This document shows positions 26,062-35,060 of a stretch of DNA of 64,000 nt, piece after piece. The DNA is from Streptomyces paludis. Lineage in GTDB: Bacteria > Actinomycetota > Actinomycetes > Streptomycetales > Streptomycetaceae. How positions within the stretch are numbered: the first letter of the stretch is position 1; every line of letters starts with the position of its first letter. The notes under the pieces were generated by a model, which saw nothing but the letters and a program-made list of their open reading frames with translations, searched no databases and was not told the DNA's origin. The position numbers were made by a program, and so were the translations under genes. The stretch is taken from NCBI RefSeq assembly GCF_003344965.1, contig NZ_CP031194.1, positions 6,138,001 through 6,202,000 on the forward strand, given 5' to 3'.

Positions 26062-26142
26062 CGATGGCGACGATCAGAGCGGTGCGGGCGTCTTGGTGAT
26101 GGTGACGTACTCCAGCACGTAGAAGTCGGGCTCCTGCTTCAC
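26009..26142 (-). pseudogene. Frameshifted 5' end of the 25666 gene, or a small gene
   Basis: GTG 26142 overlaps the stop of the upstream gene (GTGA) and begins VKQEPDFYVLEYVTITK, but stops after 22 residues. In another frame the sequence continues naturally as DARTALIVAIGGIEKAAEVL, ending at 26009. One base near 26090 restores a 44-residue protein. A second shift near 26020 would join it to the frame ending at 25666. Both breaks could be mutation or assembly error. Confidence 0.5.
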
Positions 26143-26897
26143 CGGGACCTGGTGGCCACCGTACGGTTGCCGACCGCGACCGGTGGTATGGAAGCCGGGG
26201 CGGAGGTGGGCGCGGTCCGGCTTGCGGGGTGCTGGAGCGCCGTACCGATGCCGAGCGCGTCGAGTTGTGGGCCGATCTCGCGCAGGGCGCGGGCCTGGGC
26301 CTGGGTGTCGTTGCCGTTGAGGCGGTAAATGCCGCTCTGCGGATCCTGGACGAAGCCGTGGGCCACGAGGACAGCGCTCGCACGGTCGTCGGCGGGGGCG
26401 GCGGCGACGTAGCCGTCCTGCTGCCAGGTCAGGACGACCCGGTCCGGCTGGGAGGGCTGGATGCCGCCCAGAGCGTTGTGGCGGACCTGGGCGAGCGCGC
26501 TGTCGTAGCGGGCGAGCAGGTCGCCGGCGACCTGCTCGGCGCTCAGGAACGGATCGTCGGCCAGGGCGATGCCGTTGGGCTCAGGAACAGCGCGGTACGC
26601 CTCGTCGGGCAGGGCACGCGGGGCGACCGCGGCGATGAGGAAGCCGTCGCGTTCGTCTCGCCGGTCCAGAAGGACGAGCTGCGCGCCGTCCGGGCGGCTG
26701 AGGACGGCTGCCTGCTGGAGCGGGTGCTCGGCGAGGGAGGCGGCGACCAGGTCCAGATCCCAGATGCGGTCGGTGAGTTCGGCGAGATCGGCCTTGGCGT
26801 CGGCCGGTACGTGGGAGCTGGTCCAGGTGTCGGGGAGTTCACCGGCGAGGACGTCGGCGTAGGAGGCGAGGTGTTCGGAGGTGTTGTGGTCGTGCAT
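26139..26897 (-). CDS. Hypothetical element protein
   Basis: A 252-residue protein from ATG 26897. It has a helical N-terminus (HLASYADVLAGELPDTW) and a beta-rich middle (AQLVLLDRRDERDGFLIAAV). A later segment (ATPADDRASAVLVAHGF-like, with DPQSGIYRLNGND) resembles the small-molecule or DNA-partner domains often seen in element proteins. No known domain is recognised. Coupled to the downstream small frame by GTGA. Confidence 0.6.
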   Translation of the reverse strand: MHDHNTSEHLASYADVLAGELPDTWTSSHVPADAKADLAELTDRIWDLDLVAASLAEHPLQQAAVLSRPDGAQLVLLDRRDERDGFLIAAVAPRALPDEAYRAVPEPNGIALADDPFLSAEQVAGDLLARYDSALAQVRHNALGGIQPSQPDRVVLTWQQDGYVAAAPADDRASAVLVAHGFVQDPQSGIYRLNGNDTQAQARALREIGPQLDALGIGTALQHPASRTAPTSAPASIPPVAVGNRTVATRSR

Positions 26898-27160
26898 GGT
26901 GTCCTTGGGCGGGGTAAGTATCGGTGGCGGAGTCCGGCGGCAGGTGACTGGCCGGACGGGCGGCGGTGGCGAGACGGCGATCGGCGTCGGTGAGGCCGCG
27001 GGGCCCGGTGATAGATCTCGTGGGCGTGGACGACGGCGACGAAGCCAGCGCGCTGGAGGACGCTGTGGGCCTCGGCATCACCGTCGCGGGCGAGGAGTTC
27101 GTCGGAATGCGGGCTGCGGGCAGATGTCCAGGAGACGGCCGGAACGGGGCAACGAGACGT
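26839..27160 (-). pseudogene. Decayed small element gene (frameshift and lost start)
   Basis: After a TAG at 27161 the minus strand encodes HSDELLARDGDAEAHSVLQR, then AGFVAVVHAHEIYHR. Near 27030 the reading frame must change to continue as GLTDADRRLATAARPASHLP. No start codon precedes the first segment in frame. The last 59 bp overlap the start of the next gene and may not be part of it. Two defects make this a pseudogene, or a site of assembly indels. Confidence 0.55.
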
Positions 27161-27186
27161 CTACCTGCCGTGGAGGCGGAGGGGGA

Positions 27187-27612
27187 TTACCGTCCGTTCC
27201 GGATATCGGCGATGTGCACGAGCTGGCCCAGGGCGGTGATGGTGTACCAGCCGCAGTCGATCAGTTCGTCGCGATCGGCGAACCGGGCAAGGAGGGCATC
27301 CTCCATGGCACGCAGGTGGATCAGGCATTCCAGGCAGCGGCGCGAGAGGTGTACGAGGTAGCGGGGATGGGCGGTGACGTAGGACTGGGCGCCGCCGGTC
27401 GCGTCACGCAGCCGCCAGCCGTCCTCGTCGGTCGCGGTGTGCCAGGACGGGGCGACGACGCGCATCGCGTCTCCCCACAGTTCCCCGTCGGCTACGCCCT
27501 TCAGGACGACGACGGTGTCACCGGCCTGGAAGTGGGAGTGTGTGATGTCCCGGTTGGGGGTGAGCGGGTCGGGTGTCGGCGCGAACGCCGCAGTGGGCGG
27601 GGGCTTGGACAT
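27187..27612 (-). CDS. Hypothetical element protein
   Basis: A 141-residue protein from ATG 27612 with gtggaaggaaccgc upstream. It has a beta-rich N-terminal half (FQAGDTVVVLKGVADGELWG), which looks like a small barrel, and a segment with three Cys (RRCLECLIHL; LIDCGWYTI). The Cys do not form a clear metal site. It is first in a group of leftward genes after hairpin copy B. Function unknown. Confidence 0.6.
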   Translation of the reverse strand: MSKPPPTAAFAPTPDPLTPNRDITHSHFQAGDTVVVLKGVADGELWGDAMRVVAPSWHTATDEDGWRLRDATGGAQSYVTAHPRYLVHLSRRCLECLIHLRAMEDALLARFADRDELIDCGWYTITALGQLVHIADIRNGR

Positions 27613-27662
27613 GCGGTTCCTTCCACGCGAGGCTGGCGGGGTGGGAGGAACAATGGTCCGGA

Positions 27663-27690
27663 AGAACGCCGGTTTGGCTAACCGGCGTTT
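27663..27690. terminator. Hairpin downstream of the 27712 gene (repeat hairpin copy B)
   Basis: The arms aacgccggtt and aaccggcgtt (27665-27674 and 27680-27689) form a 10-bp stem with a 5-base loop (tggct). It lies 22 bp beyond the stop of the leftward gene ending at 27712, as expected for a terminator. Its core is nearly the same as hairpins at 10567 and 47532. A second small stem (gttccgc/gcggaac) overlaps the stop codon of the same gene. Confidence 0.7.
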
Positions 27691-27711
27691 CGCGGCTATG
27701 TTCCGCCGCGA

Positions 27712-28266
27712 TCAGCGGAACGGGTTCTCTGTCCCGCGGTCCGCCTCGGTGGCTGCGTCGAGGAGTTCGGGCACGTCGGTGCCCTCTGCATCGCGTTGGT
27801 CGATCCACCACCCCGCGCGGGTGATGTCGCGGGCCTTTTCCTCCAGCTCCGCCCAGTCCGCCTCGTCCCAGCTCCCCTCCAGGACGAGCGCGGTGTGCGC
27901 GGCGGTCATCAGCTGATGGCGGGAGCGTTCGCCCCAGTCCAGGGCCTTCTTCGGGCCCTCCAACCGCGGCATGTCGAACTGCTTCGCCCACGCGAGGACA
28001 GCCTCCCGCTCGGCGGCGCGCTTGGCCGCGAGCCACTCTTCCTTCGGCGCGGGGTCGGCGTCGCGTGCCGCCTTCCAGCAGTCGGTGCAGTCTTTCGTCG
28101 CGAGCCAGCGGGCGAACCCGGCCCGCTTGTCGGCCGGACGACCGGACAGGTCATGAACCACTTGGTGGGAGCATGCGTGTTCCACGGTCCACTGCGTACG
28201 GACTCCCGGGGAATTCCGTTTGATGGGCGTTGGGTTCGAGGTCGGGCTGCTGGTCTGGGGCTTCAA
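27712..28266 (-). CDS. Hypothetical element protein
   Basis: A 184-residue acidic, Trp-rich protein from TTG 28266. It contains RWLATKDCTDCWKAARDAD with a CxxC pair, and long helices (EEWLAAKRAAEREAVLAWAK; EADWAELEEKARDITRAGWW). A His/Cys arrangement near the N-terminus (VEHACSHQVVHDLSG) could bind zinc with the CxxC pair. No family is recognised. It is separated from the VWA gene by 144 bp and ends at hairpin copy B. Confidence 0.6.
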   Translation of the reverse strand: MKPQTSSPTSNPTPIKRNSPGVRTQWTVEHACSHQVVHDLSGRPADKRAGFARWLATKDCTDCWKAARDADPAPKEEWLAAKRAAEREAVLAWAKQFDMPRLEGPKKALDWGERSRHQLMTAAHTALVLEGSWDEADWAELEEKARDITRAGWWIDQRDAEGTDVPELLDAATEADRGTENPFR

Positions 28267-28410
28267 ATAGCGTGCCTTTCGTTGGTGGTTGGGGTGGTGG
28301 CCTGCGTCGTTGCGGAGGGTGGTGCATTCAGATGCACGATTCGTGCGGCGGGTGGAGGTGGTCTGGAGTGCTTGGCGGTGGTCTCGGGGACTTCCGTCTT
28401 CTGTCTCGTC

Positions 28411-30207
28411 TCAGCGTGTCCTGCGGATGGCGTTTGTGGCCGCTGTGGCGATGGCGGCGGGAGCGCTGGAGGGCTGGGTCAGGTGCAGCATGGTGGTCCC
28501 TGGCAAGTGGTGGGATTTGGCGGTGAGGGTGAGCTGGAGTACGGCGCAGCCGGCGGTGGTGAGCTGCTTGACGCGGGTGACGGCTTGAGTGGTTTCGTCG
28601 GTGGTGTAGATGGCGTCGGTGACGATCACGAGGAGGCGGCCGGTGCCGGGGCGGCTGAGTTCGAGGCCGTGGTCGAGTGCGTCGATGGCATTGGCGAGGT
28701 TGTGACTGCTGCCGTTGGCGCTGAACGCTGTCACGCGCTGTGGTGCTCGGTGGGTGGGTCGGGTCAAGGCGGTCAGGTGTGTGTCGTAGGCGATGGTGGC
28801 GGTGAGGGAGTCGGGGTCGGTGAGGGCTGCTGCGCGGGCCACGATCCAGGCGGCGGAGGCGACGGGTGCGCAGGCGGCCCGCATGGAGCTGGAGACGTCG
28901 ACGGCGATGCCCACGCGCAGCGGTGGGGTGGGGGTATTGCGGCGGCGGGTGTGGGTGAACGGTTCCGCGGTGGGGACTGACCCGGCGGCGCGCTGGGCGT
29001 CGCGGGCGAGGGCGGCGCGCATGTTGAGGCGGCCGGGTGGGGTGGGGCTGGTGGTTCGTTCCTCGGTCCGTTCGCGGTAGGCGGCGGCGCGCAGGGCGCG
29101 GCTCAGGCGCGCGGCGGCGCTCTGTTCGGCGGTGGTGGGTTTGCGGGTGCCGGTGACCGGGTTGCGGTAGGGGGCGGGTGTGCCGTCGGGGGTGACGGTG
29201 GTGTTACGGGTGTTGAAGACCGACTTGGCGGTGGCGGCGGCTTTGCGTCGCTGGCCGGCCCGCTGGGCGCGGTTCTGTGCCTGTGCCTTGGACTGCGCGG
29301 CGATGGCGTTGGTCGCTGCGGCCTGTGCTGCGAGGTCGGCGGTGTCGGTGGCGGCCGTGCTGTCCATGACGACATTCACGGCGCCGGACAGCAGATCGGT
29401 GAGGTTCTCCGGTACGGGCAGGGCGGGGGCCGCGGCGTCCAGAGCGTCGCACCATTGTTGAGCGTGCGCGAGCATGGACGTGGCGTCGTCGTCGGCGCAC
29501 CGGTGGGATGCGGTCCAGATGCGGGTGAGGGTGGCCAGCAGGTCTGCGCCCAGCACCTTTTCGCACAGATCGGCGACGGCCCGGGTCTCGCCGGCGTCCA
29601 GGATGCCGACGTCACGGCGGCCGAGGACCAGGGCCGCCGCGGCGGCGGCGTGCTCGATGCCCTTCAGGGTGGGGTGGGCGATGTCGGGCATGACCAGGGT
29701 TCGGGCACTGGTACGCAGGTACGTGCGGTCCGTGGGCCGCCGGTTCAGGTGTGCGCCCTCGACACGACTCTCCTCCAGCAGGAGCGCGGCCTCGACGACA
29801 CGGGGGTCCGCTCCGGCAGGCGCCGTCCAGACGGAGTGGGCCGCGTGCGCGGCCTCGTGGACGAACACTCCCCAGGCAGCGGGATACCGCTCCTCGTCGC
29901 CCACGACCCGCGGACGGATCTCGTGGGGCTGGAGCGGGGCGAACAGGCGGGCGTCGAATTCGACCTCGCCCAGCGTGGGGAAATAGGCGGCCGGTGCGCC
30001 GCTGCGTGTGCCGGGGCGGCAGGTGACGAGGAGGTCTGGGCGGCCGGAGAGGGCGACCAGCCGGTCGCCGAGTTCGGCTCCCACGCGCAGCCACAAGTGC
30101 GGGGAGGAACGGGGTTGCGCGGGCGGGGCGCCGTCGTCGTCCCAGCGCGCGAGGCCGTCGTCGTCCCGGGTGGTGGCGGGGGACTGGACGTGGTGGTGGG
30201 CGTTCAT
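28411..30207 (-). CDS. VWA-domain protein with an N-terminal HExxH-type motif
   Basis: The 598-residue protein carries the zinc-peptidase-like motif VFVHEAAHAAH near residue 118 and an Ala/Arg-rich linker. At the C-terminus is a von Willebrand A domain with an intact MIDAS (VAVDVSSSM-type: IAVDVSSSMRAACAP, then FSANGSSHN and VIVTDAIY). It starts at ATG 30207, overlapping the stop of the MoxR-type ATPase (ATGA). MoxR/VWA pairs act as chaperones that remodel or metallate protein complexes. Here the pair sits in a transfer operon, so it may assemble part of the secretion or replication machinery (inference). Confidence 0.8.
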   Translation of the reverse strand: MNAHHHVQSPATTRDDDGLARWDDDGAPPAQPRSSPHLWLRVGAELGDRLVALSGRPDLLVTCRPGTRSGAPAAYFPTLGEVEFDARLFAPLQPHEIRPRVVGDEERYPAAWGVFVHEAAHAAHSVWTAPAGADPRVVEAALLLEESRVEGAHLNRRPTDRTYLRTSARTLVMPDIAHPTLKGIEHAAAAAALVLGRRDVGILDAGETRAVADLCEKVLGADLLATLTRIWTASHRCADDDATSMLAHAQQWCDALDAAAPALPVPENLTDLLSGAVNVVMDSTAATDTADLAAQAAATNAIAAQSKAQAQNRAQRAGQRRKAAATAKSVFNTRNTTVTPDGTPAPYRNPVTGTRKPTTAEQSAAARLSRALRAAAYRERTEERTTSPTPPGRLNMRAALARDAQRAAGSVPTAEPFTHTRRRNTPTPPLRVGIAVDVSSSMRAACAPVASAAWIVARAAALTDPDSLTATIAYDTHLTALTRPTHRAPQRVTAFSANGSSHNLANAIDALDHGLELSRPGTGRLLVIVTDAIYTTDETTQAVTRVKQLTTAGCAVLQLTLTAKSHHLPGTTMLHLTQPSSAPAAIATAATNAIRRTR

Positions 30208-31409
30208 CGCGCGTAGCCCCGGTGTGCGGAGCCGGTGCTGCCCGGGGACTGCCGGACGGTCGAGGCGGGGAGCTGCTTGCCGAGGGTGAGGGGCGCGATC
30301 TTCTTGACGCCGGCAGCCTTGATGACGGCGGCGGCGACGGCGTCGCGATCCTCCACGGGAGCGATGCCGACGAGGTTCGCGAGCGCGGCGTTGGTGCCGA
30401 GGACGGCCTCGGTCTTCTGGTAGCTGAGCAGTTCCCGCAGTTGGGGGGCCCAGCCCAGCTCGCCGAGTTCGACCTGGTGGGCGAGGTGCCGGGCGACCCG
30501 GACCACCCGGGCATCGACCCTCAAAGCCAGGGCGAGGTCATAGTCCGTACCGACCTGGATCTGCACGCTGAACCGGGACGACAGCGCCTCCGTCAACACC
30601 GCCCCGTGAACGCCGGGATTGTGGCCCGCCACCACATAGAAGCCCGGCTCGGCCTTGACGGTCTCGCCCTTGTGTGCCTTGACCTGGATCTGCCTGCGCC
30701 CGTCCATCGCGGGATACAGCGCCGCCAACACCTTCGGCGAGATCAAGGTGGCATCGTCGATCAGCAGGGCACGGCCCTCGGTCATCGCGGTGACCAGCGG
30801 ACCGCACTGGAAAACGTAACCTCCGCTGTCAGCCTGCGTGTACTCGCCGATCAAGTCGCCGACCGTGGTGTCGCCGTCACCGGCGACGGTCAGCAGGTCC
30901 CCGAACGCCGCCTCCACCAGCGACGTCTTGCCGGTGCCCGGAGGACCGTAGAGCAGCACCGGCACGTCGGCATCGCGCAGACGGTTCAACGCCTCGACGT
31001 CGGGCAGATCGGCCAGCTCCCGGGGATGGTAGAGCTGACCCCCCGCGCGGCGGATCGGGCCGGTCTGCCTCGGCGTGGCTGCGGCGGTAATGGTCGTGCG
31101 GGCCGTGGCCGCCTGGACGCGCGGAGCGTGGGTGCCCGGAGGGCTGATCACAGCGGTCCGCGCCGCTGCGGCGGTCTTCGCGTTCGCACGGAACTCCGGC
31201 TGTCCGCTTCCGCCTTGGTCGGCCTCGCCGCGCCGCACCAGAGTGAGGGCGGCGTTACGGACGGCGCCGTGGGAGTGGCCCAGCTGCCGGGCCATGCCCC
31301 CGATGGTGAGCGTATCCGCCGGCCGGTCGGCCAGCAGTCGGGCCACCTTGGCCCGTAGTTCGCCGCCCTTGGTGCGCGCTGGACTGGTAGACGTTCCGGG
31401 TGTGGTCAC
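30204..31409 (-). CDS. MoxR-family AAA+ ATPase with N-terminal HTH
   Basis: The 401-residue protein has an N-terminal helix-turn-helix of about 60 residues (GGMARQLGHSHGAVRNAALT) and a linker. It then has a MoxR-type AAA+ core: Walker A LLYGPPGTGKTSLVEAAFG near residue 155, Walker B ALLIDDATLISP, and sensor-like VVAGHNPGVHGAVL and SSRFSVQIQVG. The start GTG 31409 overlaps the stop of the preceding gene (GTGA). The partner VWA gene follows with an ATGA overlap. The HTH suggests tethering to DNA or regulation, which is unusual for MoxR. Confidence 0.85.
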   Translation of the reverse strand: MTTPGTSTSPARTKGGELRAKVARLLADRPADTLTIGGMARQLGHSHGAVRNAALTLVRRGEADQGGSGQPEFRANAKTAAAARTAVISPPGTHAPRVQAATARTTITAAATPRQTGPIRRAGGQLYHPRELADLPDVEALNRLRDADVPVLLYGPPGTGKTSLVEAAFGDLLTVAGDGDTTVGDLIGEYTQADSGGYVFQCGPLVTAMTEGRALLIDDATLISPKVLAALYPAMDGRRQIQVKAHKGETVKAEPGFYVVAGHNPGVHGAVLTEALSSRFSVQIQVGTDYDLALALRVDARVVRVARHLAHQVELGELGWAPQLRELLSYQKTEAVLGTNAALANLVGIAPVEDRDAVAAAVIKAAGVKKIAPLTLGKQLPASTVRQSPGSTGSAHRGYAR

Positions 31410-31764
31410 AACGAAGGTCCTTCAACAGGTGCAGGTGCGGGCGGGGTTGGTGATGCGTGGGAGAGGCTGGCCGCTCTCGGAGGGATCACGGACTGTGCCG
31501 GCATCGGCGACCGGGCCAACTGGTGCGTACCGTCGGCGCTCACCGGCCGACCGAGGGCTCGGTGGTCCAGGTGCAGGGGATGGCCGGCGACGAGCAGCTC
31601 GCTGGCTGCCGAGCAGGCCCGTGCCTCTGCTCCGTACCGGGTTCCGTCGCCCGGCAGGCGCAGACGGGCGTCTCTTCGAAGCCGTCCTGGAGCAGGATCC
31701 GCCGGGCGGCGGCGTTGTAGCCGGTGGTCGTGATCTCCCCGGTGATGGCGTGCCGGATCGTCAT
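31406..31764 (-). pseudogene. Small element gene with one frameshift
   Basis: From ATG 31764 the frame reads MTIRHAITGEITTTGYN and AARRILLQDGFEET. Near 31675 it must shift by one base to continue as RLPGDGTRYGAEARACSAAS and LLVAGHPLHLDHRALG, ending at TGA 31406, which overlaps the MoxR start. Without the shift the first frame ends in an unlikely Cys/Pro-rich tail. The total length of 359 bp fits a one-base indel. Short proteins of this style are common in these elements. Confidence 0.6.
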
Positions 31765-32036
31765 GAACGGCTCCGCTGGAGTTTCGGGCACGGCGGATTT
31801 CCTATCGGTGGTGGCGGGAAGTGGTGGGGTGTTGGGCGAAGGTGAGGAGGGCCCGGAGCTTTTAGCGCATCAACGGTGCGTGACTGGACCACGAACGATG
31901 GGCAATGACTGCCGACATGCTCCAGGGCGGGCCTCACCGCCCCGCAGCTACCTGACTCGCCTTTCCATACGTTCCGACAGCCGGGTGTTAAACAGCGGCG
32001 GCTTCGCTGCGCGCAGGGCTTCTTGGCGAACGACAC

Positions 32037-33224
32037 TCAGCGATGACGGGCGGGTACGCCGGCGCGCGGCGGCGGCGCGGGTGGTGAGGTGTCCACGGCA
32101 GGGCGCGGGCGGACGTGCAGCTCGGGGGTGCGGTGCGGGGGCAGGACGGCGACCGTCGCGCCGAGGTCCTCGGCCGCCTCCTCGACTTCGCGGGTGAGGA
32201 ACTCGATCTGCCGGCCCAGCACCGAGAGGCGGGCCGCGATCCGGCGCCCTTGCACGGTCTCCAGGGCATTGGCGAACTGGCTGCTCGTTTCCAGGAGTTC
32301 CTGGAGACGGACCATCGGACCCGCTCCGTATCCGCGCTGGGTGGCACTGAGGAGCGCGTTGGCCGCGTCACCCGCGTGCTGGGCCTCGACGACGTCCCGG
32401 ACGAGTTCCTGCAGCGAGACCTCGGGGGCGGGCTCGGGCCGGTTGAACCCTGAGACATCGGCGCGCAGCACACCGGCCGGGACCGGGGTCGGCAGTGCCT
32501 GCCCGGCCTCGTATTCGTGGGCGTAGTGCCCGATCACCTGCCAGCCCGGCGCGTCCGTGTCGCCTCGCAGCGCGACCAGCATCGAGTCGTCTTCGACCAA
32601 GCGGGCCAGGGTGATCGGCCGTCCGTCGGCGGCATACCACGACTCGGTCAGCTCCAGCTCGCCGCGCTTCTGCGCGGCCTGGGCCAGCTCCGTCCACATC
32701 TGCTGTTCCTCTTCGGTCAGCGGGGCCTTGTGGTGCTGGCCGGCGCTCTGGTCGGCGAGGTTGCCGAAGATGAGGCTGCAATCAGCCCATGCGGTGACGT
32801 ACGGCCACAGGGCGGCGTGCTGCGCGCGTTCGGCTGCGGAGCCGGGGACGGCCGGCCGGTCGAGGATCCGGCGGATTTCGGCGGCGGAGTCGCCCAGGGC
32901 GTCCAGCACAGCCCGCCACCCGTCCAAGTGCCGGGCAGGCGGCAGTTCGCCGAGCGCGCGACGGGCGGCACTGAGCAGCGCATCGGTGTGCGGGGCAAGG
33001 TAGGCGGCGTACGCCTTCACCGCTGCCTCGCCGCGGCGGGCTTGTGCGGCTGCCGCGGCGTCTGCGTGGACGGTGCGGCCGTAGCGGTCGCGTGTCATGT
33101 CGAGCGCGACTTCGGTCTCGCGGTCGATGACCGCCATCCGCAGTCGGAAGTCGCGGGCCCTGTTGGCGAGTTCGGAGGACACCGGCAGGAGGCCGTCGGA
33201 GGCCGGGTTACTGGCGGGCGTCAC
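32037..33224 (-). CDS. Helical hypothetical protein of the transfer region
   Basis: A 395-residue mostly helical protein. It starts at GTG 33224, coupled by GTGA to the gene upstream. The C-terminal third has coiled-coil character (LQELLETSSQFANALETVQG; LGRQIEFLTREVEEAAEDLG). The middle contains WQVIGHYAHEYEAGQALPTP. No catalytic motif is visible. It could be a structural or partner protein of the transfer apparatus, but no family is recognised. Confidence 0.65.
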   Translation of the reverse strand: MTPASNPASDGLLPVSSELANRARDFRLRMAVIDRETEVALDMTRDRYGRTVHADAAAAAQARRGEAAVKAYAAYLAPHTDALLSAARRALGELPPARHLDGWRAVLDALGDSAAEIRRILDRPAVPGSAAERAQHAALWPYVTAWADCSLIFGNLADQSAGQHHKAPLTEEEQQMWTELAQAAQKRGELELTESWYAADGRPITLARLVEDDSMLVALRGDTDAPGWQVIGHYAHEYEAGQALPTPVPAGVLRADVSGFNRPEPAPEVSLQELVRDVVEAQHAGDAANALLSATQRGYGAGPMVRLQELLETSSQFANALETVQGRRIAARLSVLGRQIEFLTREVEEAAEDLGATVAVLPPHRTPELHVRPRPAVDTSPPAPPPRAGVPARHR

Positions 33225-33682
33225 CGGGACTGCCCGCCGCCCGAGGCCGTCAGGTGGACGGTCGGTGCGTAGGCCGGCTTCGGCGGGATCGGCCGCGCGG
33301 CTGGCGCAGAGGCGGTAGGGGGTGTGATGCGACGCTGAGTCGTTCGGCCGGCGGCGGCCCGGGCGAGTCGGCTGCGGCGCTCCAGGAGTCCGTTGGGCCG
33401 GACCGGTCGGGGTGGGCCGGCGGAGACGGCAGGGTCGAGCCGGATGTCGGCCCGCACAGTGTAGCCGTGACGGCGCAGGTCGTGGACGGCCTGGCGGGTC
33501 CGGCGGGGGCCGTCTCGCTCGGGCTCGCTGAGACGGTACAGCCCGGGCTCTCCGGGGACGGGTTCGAACTGCTCACGTTCCAGGTACCAACGGGCCAGAT
33601 GCGCGGGCATGGAGGAGGTGAAGGAGGCGACGAAGCCGTGGGTGTCGTGGTCGCCGAAGGCGAAGTGGGCGCCGGGTTGCAA
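33221..33682 (-). CDS. Conserved-type small element protein
   Basis: A 153-residue protein with a compact N-terminal domain (AFGDHDTHGFVASFTSSMP, LARWYLEREQFEPVPGEPG, LYRLSEPERDGPRRTRQAVH) and a Pro/Arg-rich tail. The first codon is probably TTG 33682, 13 bases after GAGGAG. The RRTRQAVHDLRRHGYTVRAD segment looks like a helix and strand at a domain edge. It is coupled to the next gene by GTGA. Function unknown. Confidence 0.6.
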   Translation of the reverse strand: MQPGAHFAFGDHDTHGFVASFTSSMPAHLARWYLEREQFEPVPGEPGLYRLSEPERDGPRRTRQAVHDLRRHGYTVRADIRLDPAVSAGPPRPVRPNGLLERRSRLARAAAGRTTQRRITPPTASAPAARPIPPKPAYAPTVHLTASGGGQSR

Positions 33683-33849
33683 GGGGGCGGGATTCTCCTC
33701 ACATGGTCGGGGTGGAGCGGTCAGTGACCGCGGCGCGCGGGACGGGCCGCCGTGAGCGGCGGGAGGCCGCGGTGACGGGGCGGGCGGCGTGCTGCGCGAA
33801 GCCCGGATGGCGGGCGGGTGGGTGAGGACTTGATCGACGTGTGGCGGCG

Positions 33850-34785
33850 TCAGCGCGTGTGCCGCGGCTGTGCCGGCGAGGGGATCCGCGGGGGAAGGGA
33901 CGGCGGACGGCCCTGGGTGGACGTGGTTCGCGGCGCGGGGGCGAGCGGGGTCAGCGCCCGCATCCGGTCCTCGACCACGTGCAGGACCTCACCGAGGTTG
34001 CGGATCTCGGCGGCGGCGTCGGCGAGGTCGTAGGACAGGTCGAAGCCGTCGTCCTCCTCGGCTTCCTTGGCCTTCTCCCCGGCCGCCTCGAAGAACTCGC
34101 CGAGCTGCGTCAGCAGGCCGTCGGTGGGCTCCAGGATCTGGTGCAGCAGGGCAGCGGCATCCCCATGTGACTCGGTTCCATTGATCCGCTCGGTCAGAGC
34201 GCGTAGAGCGTCGCCGTGGACGTAGGCGGGGGCGCCGTCGTTTGCTGTGTTGGAGACTTCAGGGGCCTCGGGCGGGTGGCGCGTCGGCGTAGCCGGAAGC
34301 GGATGCGGGGTCCTGGTGGACGAGACGGGATGCGGCAGCAGCAGCCCGAGCTGGGTGAGGTGGTGGTCGATCGCCTCGACCAGGGGCGAGGCGCTGCCGC
34401 CGTGGTGGGCTTCGGGCCGCTGAGCAGCAGCGGGGGCATCGGAAGGAGCTGAGTCGTAGAGAACCTCGAACAGCGACTGGTCGTCGGGGTGCTCATGAGT
34501 CACGATCCAGCCCTCGGGGTCGCCCGGCGGACGGTCGGAGGACGGCTCCTGCGGCGGGCTGATGATCAGGTAACTGTCGTCGGGGAGCGACACGCTCACG
34601 ACGTAGGCGCTGAGGCCGAACCCAATGTCGCACTCCAGCCCGCGCTCTCGCAGTGGCGTGGTGATGTGCGCGTGGCGTCGCCACAACTCCTGCCACCACG
34701 GAGTGTCCACGTTGCGGTGATCAGGCAGCGGTGCGAGCGGAGCCGGCCGGGGGGTGCCTGGGGTGCTCTCCTCGTCAGCGGCCAC
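33850..34785 (-). CDS. Hypothetical protein with coiled-coil segment
   Basis: The 311-residue protein starts at GTG 34785 behind gggaggagcc. The first third is a beta-rich domain (LSAYVVSVSLPDDSYLIISP; GDPEGWIVTHEHPDDQSLFE). The rest has a Pro-rich linker and then acidic helices (LGEFFEAAGEKAKEAEEDDG; AAAEIRNLGEVLHVVEDRMR). No known domain is recognised. The start overlaps the end of the preceding gene by 11 bp. Confidence 0.65.
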   Translation of the reverse strand: MAADEESTPGTPRPAPLAPLPDHRNVDTPWWQELWRRHAHITTPLRERGLECDIGFGLSAYVVSVSLPDDSYLIISPPQEPSSDRPPGDPEGWIVTHEHPDDQSLFEVLYDSAPSDAPAAAQRPEAHHGGSASPLVEAIDHHLTQLGLLLPHPVSSTRTPHPLPATPTRHPPEAPEVSNTANDGAPAYVHGDALRALTERINGTESHGDAAALLHQILEPTDGLLTQLGEFFEAAGEKAKEAEEDDGFDLSYDLADAAAEIRNLGEVLHVVEDRMRALTPLAPAPRTTSTQGRPPSLPPRIPSPAQPRHTR

Positions 34786-35020
34786 GGCTCCTCCCACGGG
34801 TGGCCGGTGACCGACGCGGTGGCGATATCCGGGGAGCGGGGGCGGCTTCAAGGTTCGGCAACGGACGCGAGCCGAGTTCGCGCTCGTTGTCGGTGGATAT
34901 GAGGTCGTGTTCCATCTGGGCTTCGTGCTCGGCGACCTGCGCCATGAGGTTCTCGTGCTCGGCCTGGTACTGCTGGTGTTCGGCCCAGTCGGCGTCGCTG
35001 AAATGGGTGGGGCGGTTCAG
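34775..35020 (-). CDS. Small helical protein with a probable CTG start
   Basis: The frame ending at 34775 encodes a coherent helical peptide (DADWAEHQQYQAEHENLMAQ, VAEHEAQMEHDLISTDNERE). CTG 35020 lies five bases after AAGGAG, an ideal spacing. No ATG, GTG or TTG fits better, although the frame remains open far upstream. This gives 81 residues. Heptad-like spacing suggests a coiled coil. It overlaps the next gene by 11 bp and is probably co-translated. Confidence 0.6.
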   Translation of the reverse strand: MNRPTHFSDADWAEHQQYQAEHENLMAQVAEHEAQMEHDLISTDNERELGSRPLPNLEAAPAPRISPPRRSPATRGRSRGR

Positions 35021-35060
35021 GGAACTCCTTGGGATGATGGTGTCGGTTCTTCGAGGCGGG

